This document shows, one piece after another, positions 9,080 to 16,659 of a stretch of DNA of 64,000 nucleotides. The position numbers and the translations under genes are program-made. The notes beneath the pieces were generated by a model. The model saw only the letters and a list, made by a program, of their open reading frames with translations. It was not told the DNA's origin and searched no databases. This stretch comes from 21-14-0-10-47-8 sp966211795 (lineage in GTDB: Bacteria; Bdellovibrionota; Bdellovibrionia; Bdellovibrionales; Bdellovibrionaceae), in contig CBIHNW010000003.1 in NCBI GenBank assembly GCA_966211795.1, forward strand, positions 62,001 through 126,000, given 5' to 3'. Position 1 is the stretch's first letter, and every line of letters starts with the position of its first letter.

Positions 9080-9822
9080 CGGAATTTATTGGCTCGTTCG
9101 GAGTCATCATCTTTTTTGCGATCCTGTTTTTAGGAAGCGCGGTTAAAATTTTGTCCGAGTGGGAGCGCGGGGTCGTCCTGAGATTCGGTCGCTCGGTCGG
9201 CGTGCGCGGACCGGGGATGATCATCTTGATCCCGCTCGTCGAGCGCATCATGAAGGTCGATACGCGAACCATCACCATGGACATTCCACCACAAGACGTC
9301 ATCACCAAAGATAACGTGTCGATGAAGGTGAACGCGGTCGTTTATTTCAAAGTGATTTCACCGGAAGAGGCGATCACCAAGGTCGAGGATTTTTACTTTG
9401 CCACAAGCCAGCTTGCGCAAACGACATTGCGCTCGGTGATGGGGCAGTACCAATTGGACGAGTCCCTGTCTCAGCGGGATAAAATCAACCACACCTTGCA
9501 GGGCATGCTGGATCGTCAGACCGAACCTTGGGGCGTGAAGGTCAGCGCGGTGGAAGTGAAGCAGATTGATCTTCCGAAAGAAATGCAGCGAGCGATGGCG
9601 CGCGAGGCGGAAGCGGAACGAGAACGTCGCGCCAAGGTCATCAGTGCCGAAGGAGAGTTGCAGCGGGCCCAAAAGCTTGCGGACGCGTCGCATGCCCTGG
9701 CTTCGTCGCCATCGGCCTTGCAACTGGCCTACCTGCAAACTTTGACGGAAATTGCTGGCGATAAGTCCAGTACCATCGTCTTTCCGCTGCCAATGGATGT
9801 CCTCAAGCCATTTATCAAGTAA
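9076..9822 (+). CDS. Slipin / stomatin-like SPFH-domain protein
   Basis: 248-aa protein with one N-terminal membrane anchor (residues ~5-22) followed by an SPFH/band-7 domain (GRSVGVRGPGMIILIPLVER; MDIPPQDVITKDNVSM) and a helical stretch rich in Ala/Glu/Arg (MAREAEAERERRAKVI). SPFH proteins oligomerise on the inner membrane and organise lipid domains; this subgroup is the substrate or regulator of NfeD proteases. The start ATG overlaps the nfeD stop (ATGA) and has an AAGGAG ribosome site inside the upstream gene. A good terminator follows, so the transcription unit ends here. Confidence 0.92.
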   Translation: MTEFIGSFGVIIFFAILFLGSAVKILSEWERGVVLRFGRSVGVRGPGMIILIPLVERIMKVDTRTITMDIPPQDVITKDNVSMKVNAVVYFKVISPEEAITKVEDFYFATSQLAQTTLRSVMGQYQLDESLSQRDKINHTLQGMLDRQTEPWGVKVSAVEVKQIDLPKEMQRAMAREAEAERERRAKVISAEGELQRAQKLADASHALASSPSALQLAYLQTLTEIAGDKSSTIVFPLPMDVLKPFIK

Positions 9823-9843
9823 TCTCAAAGTCTAGCACTTGAT

Positions 9844-9895
9844 AAAAGCCCTCCCTAAGGATGCCTGCTTTTAAGGCACTTTTCTGAGGGCTTTT
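9844..9895 (+). terminator. Rho-independent terminator after the slipin gene
   Basis: AAAAGCCCTC (9844-9853) is perfectly complementary to GAGGGCTTTT (9886-9895), enclosing a smaller internal hairpin (GCCTGCTTTTAAGGC). It ends in a T-tract and immediately precedes the start of the next gene. Confidence 0.8.
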
Positions 9896-9899
9896 CAAT

Positions 9900-11144
9900 T
9901 TGAATTCACTCTCGAGCAACAAGGATGTGGCCGGCGTGTTTCGATGGACTTTCGTTCTCACCCTTATGGTCGCAGGTCTAGGACTTGCGGCTCAGGCCTT
10001 TGATAATCCCCCGATTCGCGTTCGCTTGCAGGCTTCCGTCGAAGTGCTGGAACTGGAAGGCATCGGCGTGCAGATTCACGGACGCGAAGTCGCGTTTGAA
10101 AAGGTTGCCATTCCCAGACATCAAACCATCCGTATCGAGCGCTTCGAGCACGGTTGGAAGGTGACGCGTTCCGGGGCCTTCGAAGTGATCGAGACGCCGT
10201 TCCTGGCGATGAAGGGCATTGCTCTCAGACAAGGCGGAAAGCTTTTGCCGAATCAAGTTTTCCTGGCTCCGCAAAAACGAAAAAAATTCGATGTCATCGG
10301 CATTCTGCCCTTGGAAAATTATCTGGTCGGCGTGATCGCGAGCGAAATGCCTTTGTCGTGGCCGCTTGAAACATTAAAGGCGCAGGCCATCGCGGCAAGA
10401 TCATACGCCCTGGTGACGATGCGGGAGCGAGCCAAATCTTTTTATCATGTCGAAAGCACGGTGCTTGATCAGGTTTTCACGCACATCGGAAATGAGCCGA
10501 ATGAGAGCGCCTTGGTCTCGAAAGCCAAAGTCGCGGTCAAGGAAACGGAAGGCATGGTGCTGCTGGCACCAGATGGAAAAACGCTCAAAGCCTTTTACCA
10601 TTCAGACTGCGGGGGCAAGACTTCGAATGCCAAAGATGTTTGGGGATATGGCGTTTCCGCCGGCATTGCGGTTGATGCGTCCTGCCCCGGGGTGGCCAAG
10701 CGCAATTGGAATCTCGAGCTTGAAGATCAGGGATTGTCGGCCAAGCTTAAACAGTATTTGAAAAAAGACATGGGGCTTTTGGTGAACTTTAGCTTGATTC
10801 GGCCGGGACCGGACGAGCGGGTGCAAAAGATGGAGCTTCAGTGGCAATCCGGAGAAAAAACGAAAATGGCGGCGCACGAGTTTCGCGCGGCGATTGGTTT
10901 TGACCAGCTTCGCAGCACTTTTTTCGAGGCTCGAAAAATGGGGGATCGATTTTTATTTACGGGAAAAGGTTTCGGTCATGGCGTGGGGCTTTGTCAGTGG
11001 GGAGCGCGGGCTTTGGGGAAAATGGGAAAGGATTATAAAGAAATCCTGGAACATTATTATCCGAAAGCAGAAATTCAGAGCTCAGAATCAAAGCGTTTGG
11101 CCTTGATCAGAAATGAGCCAGAACTCGCAACGCAAATAAAATAA
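9900..11144 (+). CDS. SpoIID/LytB-domain exported protein
   Basis: About 414-aa protein with an N-terminal signal or anchor segment (FRWTFVLTLMVAGLGLAAQAF) and a SpoIID domain: VIGILPLENYLVGVIASEMP, WPLETLKAQAIAARSYAL, YHSDCGGKTSNAKDVWG, and the C-terminal FGHGVGLCQWGARALG. SpoIID proteins are lytic transglycosylases acting on denuded peptidoglycan; in non-sporulating bacteria they take part in wall remodelling or division. The TTG at 9900 opens the longest frame, but GTG 9936, 10 bases after AAGGA, is an equally credible start. It follows a terminator and probably forms its own transcription unit. Confidence 0.88.
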   Translation: MNSLSSNKDVAGVFRWTFVLTLMVAGLGLAAQAFDNPPIRVRLQASVEVLELEGIGVQIHGREVAFEKVAIPRHQTIRIERFEHGWKVTRSGAFEVIETPFLAMKGIALRQGGKLLPNQVFLAPQKRKKFDVIGILPLENYLVGVIASEMPLSWPLETLKAQAIAARSYALVTMRERAKSFYHVESTVLDQVFTHIGNEPNESALVSKAKVAVKETEGMVLLAPDGKTLKAFYHSDCGGKTSNAKDVWGYGVSAGIAVDASCPGVAKRNWNLELEDQGLSAKLKQYLKKDMGLLVNFSLIRPGPDERVQKMELQWQSGEKTKMAAHEFRAAIGFDQLRSTFFEARKMGDRFLFTGKGFGHGVGLCQWGARALGKMGKDYKEILEHYYPKAEIQSSESKRLALIRNEPELATQIK

Positions 11145-11275
11145 CGGCACCGATTGCTAGCATTTGTGGGGCGGAAATTTGAACTTGATTTCTCATATGT
11201 ATACCAGATCGGTCGTTTCTGTCAGATCTTGAGAACTTTTTAAAAAATAATTGCAAGATTCCGGAGTCTTCAGAA

Positions 11276-12739
11276 TCACTTTACGAAGAAGTAGTGAAAC
11301 TGCGGCAATCCGTCTCTTTTCTGGTCGATATCAAAGAGACCGATGACCTCGGTTCTTTCGCCCGGCTTCACGTTGAAGACGGTCCAATCGCAGGACTCGA
11401 GGATTTGGTGCAGGCCGCGGCCGGCGCCGCCCTTGTCGGCGTTCATGATGCCGGCTTGGTTGTTATAACAGCTTTGCAGGTATTTGATGATGACTTCGCG
11501 GGGGAGGGCGCCGAAAGGGTCTTGAATTGAGACAGCCAGGATGTTGCCGTCACAACCGAAGCGCAGTTCGGGTTGTTGATTTTGATGCAAGCGAAGTTCG
11601 GTCGTGCGCGGCAAGTGATTGTACAAAGACTTGCCGTCGACTCCCACCGGCGCGTCGTAGATCGCATTCATCATCATTTCTTCGGTGGCAACTTGAACGC
11701 GGTCCAAAAGAGCGCCGCGAATGCCGAGACCTTTGAAATGCGCGAGCATTTCTTCACGCAAGCCTTCGCGGTCCTTCGAGCTTGCGATCTTCTTGCTTTG
11801 AATGTCCGTTCCCCAGGCCAGGTACTTTTCGAGGCCAAAATAGTTGTTGTGCAAAATCTTCGTCAAAGTCGTCAACAGGCTTTTGGCCGTGCCGGCGCGA
11901 TCATCGGGCGCGCGCGAAATGACATTTTGGACGAAGCCAAGTGAAAGCAGCTTTTGAAAATCCAGTTCCGGAGATTCGATCAAAACCATCTCGCCGGAAA
12001 AGTTCTGCTGGCGCGACCAGTTTAAAAATTCAGCCGAGGTTTCATCGCACATGATCACGTCGGGATTTTCACTGAAGGCCGCTTGTGCTTCTTCGACCGT
12101 ATTGGTGATCAAGAGCTGCACGCCGGTGCCGCCGACGGCCGTCTTGATGATGTTTTGTTGCTTCTTGTTGGGTTCGAGCAAAAGAACCTTTTTCTGATTC
12201 TTCGAAGTTTCGGCGCGCAGGAAATTCATCTGCGCCGACATGACCATTTCAAGCTCTCGTTTCTTGGTCGCCAGTTCGCGAGAAGTGATTTCGTACAGTT
12301 TGGCTTTTTCATTTGTCTTCATCAGGCGATCGGTCAGGACGCCTGAATAGATTCGGTACAACAGAAATTGAAATCGATCTTTTTGGGCGGGGTGAACGTG
12401 AGCGAAATCTTCAGCGGCAATGCAGAAGCATTTCACCGGCGTTTGGCTGCGGATTTGGGCGCTGACGGGTTTTCCAGAGAGAACGCTCATTTCGCCGATC
12501 ACTTCTCCCGAACGAGTGAGCTCGTTCACTTTTTCGCCATCGACCAAGATTTCCAGCACGCCTTCGCGTAGAAAATAAAGCTTGTCGTTTATTTGCTCGA
12601 TGTCGAGCAGGACGTGGCCTGCCGGAAAATCAGCGACGCGAACCATGGTTGAAACCTGCAGCAACAAAGCCTCGTCGAAAGACGCAAAGAATGGGTATTC
12701 TTTGATTTCCTGGGCAATCAATGCTGGATGTGGAGTCAT
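11276..12739 (-). CDS. Regulator with cyclic-nucleotide-binding, pseudo-receiver and HATPase domains
   Basis: 487-aa cytoplasmic protein. Residues ~14-125 form a Crp-type cNMP-binding domain (FPAGHVLLDIEQINDKLYFL; GEVIGEMSVLSGKPVSAQIR). After a helical linker, residues ~184-300 look like a receiver domain (KVLLLEPNKKQQNIIKTAV; PDVIMCDETSAEFL), but without the usual acidic pair at its start, so phosphorylation is doubtful. Residues ~335-487 resemble an anti-sigma/histidine-kinase-like ATPase (VATEEMMMNAIYDAP as the N box; GGAGRGLHQI as the G box). No HisKA dimerisation helix is seen, so it is more like a serine-kinase or switch protein than a sensor kinase. No operon partner; ATG 12739. Confidence 0.8.
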   Translation of the reverse strand: MTPHPALIAQEIKEYPFFASFDEALLLQVSTMVRVADFPAGHVLLDIEQINDKLYFLREGVLEILVDGEKVNELTRSGEVIGEMSVLSGKPVSAQIRSQTPVKCFCIAAEDFAHVHPAQKDRFQFLLYRIYSGVLTDRLMKTNEKAKLYEITSRELATKKRELEMVMSAQMNFLRAETSKNQKKVLLLEPNKKQQNIIKTAVGGTGVQLLITNTVEEAQAAFSENPDVIMCDETSAEFLNWSRQQNFSGEMVLIESPELDFQKLLSLGFVQNVISRAPDDRAGTAKSLLTTLTKILHNNYFGLEKYLAWGTDIQSKKIASSKDREGLREEMLAHFKGLGIRGALLDRVQVATEEMMMNAIYDAPVGVDGKSLYNHLPRTTELRLHQNQQPELRFGCDGNILAVSIQDPFGALPREVIIKYLQSCYNNQAGIMNADKGGAGRGLHQILESCDWTVFNVKPGERTEVIGLFDIDQKRDGLPQFHYFFVK

Positions 12740-13109
12740 TTGCGTCCTTTATGGTTATAGTCTTTATCGGTCAATCGTCTTAGTTTTGAAGGTTTCAAGC
12801 GTGCATTCTCAAAATGAAACACGATTTTTCACTTGTCTATGAACTGGTCAGTCCAGGGTCCGACCAACATCGGTTTCAAAGAAAAATCGCTGATTTTCAA
12901 CGTAAGCATTGGATATGCCTTTGCTTTCGGTGCGTGACAAAAATCGCGGGCCGTTCTCGAGTTTCCCTCTCAAAAAACAGTCTCAGGGTGAGACATCGGT
13001 TTTAAAGACCAAAGCGAATTCAAGAGTTTGCGGAAAACAATCGAAGTTCGGCATGGGCCTTGTAATAGAGCCTTGTGAGAGCAAAGGCTCTTGAATGCAA
13101 GGAGAGGTT
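12740..13109. promoter_or_regulatory. 370-base intergenic region between divergent genes, with palindromes
   Basis: No ORF with coding character is seen here. It should hold the promoters of both flanking divergent genes. Two structures stand out: a perfect inverted repeat GTCTCA-GGG-TGAGAC at 12980-12994, and a hairpin AGAGCCTT (13067-13074) with AAGGCTCT (13084-13091) just upstream of the ribosome site AAGGAG of the lipoprotein gene. The hairpin lies in the probable 5' leader and could stabilise the mRNA or tune translation (inference). Confidence 0.45.
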
Positions 13110-14015
13110 ATGAAATCGCAAAACCAAGTGGTTGGAAAAGGGCTGGCGGTCATCATGGTGACAGCGGCGCTCTTTCTTGGGGTCGGTTGCGCGAAGAAAA
13201 GCGATGGGTTTGCATCCGACACCAATACAGGGGGAAGTGGAGACACGACAAACAATGCTCCACCAGCTGTCGTTGTTCCTCGGGACACTGACGGACCTCG
13301 GGGTGCCGAGTTCGCTGCCGGAGCAACGGCCGCACTGACACCTGTTGATAGCAATAATGCAAGACTGACGGAATACGTGGCGACTCATCCGCTGAATGCA
13401 CCAACGGATCTTCGCATCAGCGTAAAATTGCAAGAGATCGCAACCAATCAGTACGGTGGAGATGTCTACATCAGTTATTACGATAACGGTCAGTACTACA
13501 CAGGACATTTCAATACCGACAGCCAGCAAAATCCTGGCAGTGGAACCGTGTACCCTAATTATTACCACGCCTTTTACAACAACTGGTTTACCTGGAATGG
13601 CGCTCCCGCTTTTCACGGATTCTTTTCGGATTCTTACGGCGCCATCATGTTGGTTGTTGATAAGGCCATCGATCAAGGTGATGGTTTAGGAGCTGCGGAA
13701 GTTTCAGGATCGATCTGGTTTAAGAACTATCCGAACAATCAAGCTTATCCCAATCAGCAAAACATTCCATGCTGGTACATCACTGCAGGTCCTTATGACT
13801 GCCGAACCTTGCTGGTTCCGGGCGGTTGGGAAACGGATGGAAAATTGGACCCGGTTTCGGCTCTGATTCCGACGCAATCGAAATACTATACGCCTAAGAG
13901 CACTCATCCTTATCAGCCCGAAGAGCCGGCAAGGGGATGGAGAAAATTGGGAACTTTCACGGGATTGAACAAAGCAAAAGCATTCCAACCATTGGTCGTC
14001 GATTCGGCAGAATAA
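13110..14015 (+). CDS. Lipoprotein of unknown function
   Basis: 301-aa outer-envelope lipoprotein: N-terminal basic region, hydrophobic stretch and lipobox LGVGC followed by AKKSDG. The mature part has a Gly/Ser/Thr/Asn-rich linker and then a compact beta-rich domain rich in Tyr, Trp and Asn (VYISYYDNGQYYTGHF; YNNWFTWNGAPAFHGF; IPCWYITAGPYDCRTL). The alternating aromatic pattern suggests a secreted beta-sandwich; no named family is recognised. ATG 13110 is preceded by AAGGAG with a 5-base gap; the ATG at 13095 lies upstream of that site. A second lipoprotein follows 14 bases later, so the two form an operon. Confidence 0.75.
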   Translation: MKSQNQVVGKGLAVIMVTAALFLGVGCAKKSDGFASDTNTGGSGDTTNNAPPAVVVPRDTDGPRGAEFAAGATAALTPVDSNNARLTEYVATHPLNAPTDLRISVKLQEIATNQYGGDVYISYYDNGQYYTGHFNTDSQQNPGSGTVYPNYYHAFYNNWFTWNGAPAFHGFFSDSYGAIMLVVDKAIDQGDGLGAAEVSGSIWFKNYPNNQAYPNQQNIPCWYITAGPYDCRTLLVPGGWETDGKLDPVSALIPTQSKYYTPKSTHPYQPEEPARGWRKLGTFTGLNKAKAFQPLVVDSAE

Positions 14016-14029
14016 AAAAAGGAGGCCGT

Positions 14030-14620
14030 ATGAAAAATATAATGAAAGCAATCTTATTCACCGCGGTCTCCGTGACCGCCCTTGTGGCCTGCAATAAAAA
14101 AGGCGACAGCGCGCCCGCACAGCCTGCACCAATCGTGCAAAACTGCGTGGTCGGTCAAGTCCAACCCGGTGGCATGATGTGTGTCAACGGTCAGTTGGTC
14201 GCAAATCCGATGGGAAATCTTTTGAACAATGTCGAGTTCACGACTTCGTATCTGTCGGCCATCGTTTCGATTGGTGCATCCGGTGCTACGACCGGTATGG
14301 ACTTGAGCAATCCGGAAGCTGTTTATTATTACTCAGGACAAGTATCGGTCTCAGGAAGTCTGCAAGTCTTGTCGGGAACTTTGTGTGGTGCTCCGGTGGG
14401 AAGTTACAGTGTGCAAGGAACGGGCAATATCTGGTCAGGAGCGATGAGTGGCCTCAACCTGACGATTTCTGGACCAGCAAGTATGACTTTGATGGTTCCG
14501 AGCGCTACGGTCTACAACACGAACGGTCTGCAACGAGATGCGACCGGGAATCGAATGGGAATCTTCAATGGTATGCTCACCGTGAATGGAGTTCCGTGCG
14601 GATCGGTCACCACTTACTGA
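14030..14620 (+). CDS. Lipoprotein of unknown function
   Basis: 196-aa lipoprotein with lipobox VTALVAC-NKKG. The mature part has a short Pro/Ala spacer, a small Cys/Gly segment (QNCVVGQVQPGGMMCVNGQL), and a beta-strand-rich domain with Ser/Gly/Thr repeats (VSVSGSLQVLSGTLCGAP; GNIWSGAMSGLNLTISG). Family not recognised. ATG 14030 has the strong ribosome site AAAAGGAGG eight bases upstream, so I reject the longer open frame that begins inside the previous gene. It is the second gene of a two-lipoprotein operon closed by a terminator. Confidence 0.75.
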   Translation: MKNIMKAILFTAVSVTALVACNKKGDSAPAQPAPIVQNCVVGQVQPGGMMCVNGQLVANPMGNLLNNVEFTTSYLSAIVSIGASGATTGMDLSNPEAVYYYSGQVSVSGSLQVLSGTLCGAPVGSYSVQGTGNIWSGAMSGLNLTISGPASMTLMVPSATVYNTNGLQRDATGNRMGIFNGMLTVNGVPCGSVTTY

Positions 14621-14652
14621 TTCGGATTCAAAACTTAAAGTAAAACTTGAAT

Positions 14653-14680
14653 AAAAAGCGAGATGTCCTCTCGCTTTTTT
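14653..14680 (+). terminator. Rho-independent terminator after the lipoprotein pair
   Basis: GCGAGA (14658-14663) pairs with TCTCGC (14669-14674), flanked by A5 upstream and T6 downstream, with a 5-base loop. Classic intrinsic terminator. Confidence 0.85.
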
Positions 14681-14741
14681 GTTTTGTGGAGATGTAAAAA
14701 TCGATTGCCAAAGAGGAAGAATTTTTGTCTCCTAAGCTGCA

Positions 14742-15629
14742 ATGGAATTACTTCCTCTTTGGGTCGAATTTTTTGATGAATTGCAACACGTCCGCGGACG
14801 CTCGCAAAACACGGTCATGGCATATCGCCGTGATCTCGAACTATATGCCCAGTACAAAGAGGACGAACATTCACAGGCACCGGTGTCGGGCTTTTACGAG
14901 TACATGAAAAAGCACAAACTCTCGCCGCGCTCTCAGGCACGGGTGGTTTCATCTTTGCGGACGTATTATAAATTTTGTGAAAGCCGCGGGATGAAGGCTC
15001 CTGAATTGCGCGAGCTGCGTCCACCGAAAGTCAAAGTGGGTTTGCCAAAGGCATTGAGCCTGGACGAGTTCGAAAAGCTGCTTCAAGCTAGCAAAGTCGA
15101 AGACATATACAAGGCCAAGCGCAACCAAATGACCTTGATGTTGTTATTCGGATTGGGCTGCCGGGTCAGTGAACTGATTGGATTGAATCTTGAAGATTAC
15201 AATGAGACCGATCGCTGGCTTAAAATTTTGGGAAAAGGGAACAAGGAACGTTTGGTGCCTTTGACCGATCAGCTGTCTTCTCAGTTGAACGAATACATTC
15301 TCAATATCCGCGAATCGTTACTGAAAGAAAAAAGCAGCACCATGCTGGTCAACGATCGCGGGCATCGCCCTTCGCGCGTCGATATCTGGCGCTGGCTGGC
15401 GGCGTGGTCCGAGCGTGCTGGCTTTGATGAACCCGTCGGTCCTCATCGCTTCCGTCACGGCTGTGCAACAGCACTGCTCGAAAGTGGCGCCGATCTTCGC
15501 AGCATCCAAATGCTCTTGGGCCACTCGAGCATTCAAACCACGCAAATCTACACCAACGTCACCACTCAAAACCTGGTGAAAACCGTCGACGAACACCATC
15601 CACTCTCACGCCTCGAAGATATCGATTAG
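14742..15629 (+). CDS. Tyrosine recombinase of the XerC/XerD type
   Basis: 295-aa site-specific recombinase. N-terminal SAM-like DNA-binding domain (residues ~1-90) and a catalytic domain with all six conserved residues: Arg141 (GLGCRVSEL), Lys165 (GKGNKER), His235 and Arg238 (HRFRHGCAT), His261 (LLGHSS) and the nucleophile Tyr270 (TTQIYTN). Length and motifs match chromosome-dimer-resolving XerC/XerD, but the sequence alone does not tell which one. It lies 104 bases upstream of a segment bounded by perfect 63-bp inverted repeats, so a role in recombining that segment should be considered, although a housekeeping role is more likely. Confidence 0.93.
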   Translation: MELLPLWVEFFDELQHVRGRSQNTVMAYRRDLELYAQYKEDEHSQAPVSGFYEYMKKHKLSPRSQARVVSSLRTYYKFCESRGMKAPELRELRPPKVKVGLPKALSLDEFEKLLQASKVEDIYKAKRNQMTLMLLFGLGCRVSELIGLNLEDYNETDRWLKILGKGNKERLVPLTDQLSSQLNEYILNIRESLLKEKSSTMLVNDRGHRPSRVDIWRWLAAWSERAGFDEPVGPHRFRHGCATALLESGADLRSIQMLLGHSSIQTTQIYTNVTTQNLVKTVDEHHPLSRLEDID

Positions 15630-15733
15630 CCCCACCAGCACCGGTAGCGGATCACGCGAAGAGCCGACAGCGCGCTTTGGTCTTTCCGTGCTCGAAACTT
15701 GCACCTAGTTTGAGGGAGGCTCTCAATCTCCAT

Positions 15734-15796
15734 GACCCCACTCATCCACGATCTTGACCGTTGGTATAGAGCAGCAATTTTAATTAAGTTCCATCT
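15734..15796 (+). repeat. Left 63-bp inverted repeat
   Basis: Begins GACCCCACTCATCCACGATC and ends AAGTTCCATCT. It is identical to the reverse complement of 16452-16514. The inner core from 15744 (ATCCACGATCTTGACCGTTG) recurs with few changes in both arms of the 49741-49820 palindrome. Confidence 0.95.
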
Positions 15797-16059
15797 CCGT
15801 AAGAATTGTCCAAAGCCAAAACGAAATTGAAATCCAAGATTTTATGTAGCCTTCATTTCATTTTTGCATTTCCAAATCTTTAAAAGCAGAGGACTGTACC
15901 TGTGATCGTTGCCAAGCCTAGAGCCGGCCGTTTCCCTCAATGGGACTTCCAATTCGATCAAAGGAAGTGTCCGGTTTTAGGCCCCCTATCCGAAGGCGGA
16001 ACATCCTACTGACTATACGAGGACTGATTGGTGCACTGATATTGCAAAGACCTGCTTGA

Positions 16060-16450
16060 ATGGGACATCATAAATTATTTTATCAAGATGCTAAAACGAT
16101 TCGGGATCAGCTGAACGCAGCCATGGATCTTTCCAGAAATATTTTGTTGCAAGAGCAAAGACTGATCCAAATCCTGATCGACATAGACCAAAATAAATTT
16201 TACGTCCGGTATGGTTTTAAATCTCTGATGGGATTTTGCAAATCAGGTCTGAAACTATCGAAAACCCAGGCTCAAAGAATTGCCACCCAAGTTCGCCGAC
16301 AACAGAACTCTCTGCCGAACGAGCCCGATTATTTAGATTCGCAATCAAATAAAGCAGCATTTAAATAAATCCATTGCAGCTCTGCGACCACAAATTCGCG
16401 CTCAACCAAGCCCCAATTCCAATTCCGATTCGGAAACAGGAATCTTTTAA
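16060..16450 (+). pseudogene. Decayed HNH-associated N-terminal domain protein
   Basis: The first frame (ATG 16060) reads about 97 meaningful residues: LLQEQRLIQILIDIDQNKFY, VRYGFKSLMGFCKSGLKLSK, TQAQRIATQVRRQ. This is the signature of the helical N-terminal domain found before the HNH nuclease in many Bdellovibrio-like proteins. Near 16350 the sense shifts to another frame, which continues LNKSIAALRPQIRAQPSPNS to a TAA at 16448-16450, one base before the right inverted repeat. The HNH catalytic domain is absent. I read it as a frameshifted, truncated remnant; the alternative is a short 102-aa functional protein. Confidence 0.5.
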
Positions 16451-16451
16451 A

Positions 16452-16514
16452 AGATGGAACTTAATTAAAATTGCTGCTCTATACCAACGGTCAAGATCGT
16501 GGATGAGTGGGGTC
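16452..16514 (-). repeat. Right 63-bp inverted repeat
   Basis: Exact reverse complement of 15734-15796. An open frame that begins inside this repeat (ATG 16507) runs without a stop into the ComM-like gene. Confidence 0.95.
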
Positions 16515-16659
16515 CCGATCTGCGCGAGGGCACGAGTTGTATGAGATTTCGACCCGTGCGGAAGATTGGTGGTCGGTCCGGGAATCGGATGCGCGGAATA
16601 TTTTTAAAGCGAATCATGCGCCGTTCATGTTGGCATTGGTTTTTGCATTGGGCGATTGC

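Larger units (their letters stand above)
15734..16514. mobile_element. 781-bp element bounded by perfect 63-bp inverted repeats
   Basis: The two ends (15734-15796 and 16452-16514) are exact reverse complements over 63 bases. The interior appears more AT-rich than its surroundings and carries only a decayed ORF similar to the N-terminal domain of HNH-endonuclease-type proteins. No target-site duplication is evident in the flanks. A related palindrome with the same core termini occurs at 49741-49820, which favours a dispersed mobile element over a unique structure. The neighbouring Xer-type recombinase leaves open that this is an invertible segment. Between 15630 and 15733 and from 15797 to 16059 I see no gene. 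Confidence 0.7.

Noticed and set aside
15734..16514. Intact insertion sequence with transposase
   Set aside because: No transposase motif (DDE, HUH or serine recombinase) is found between the repeats; only the HNH-associated fragment is present.
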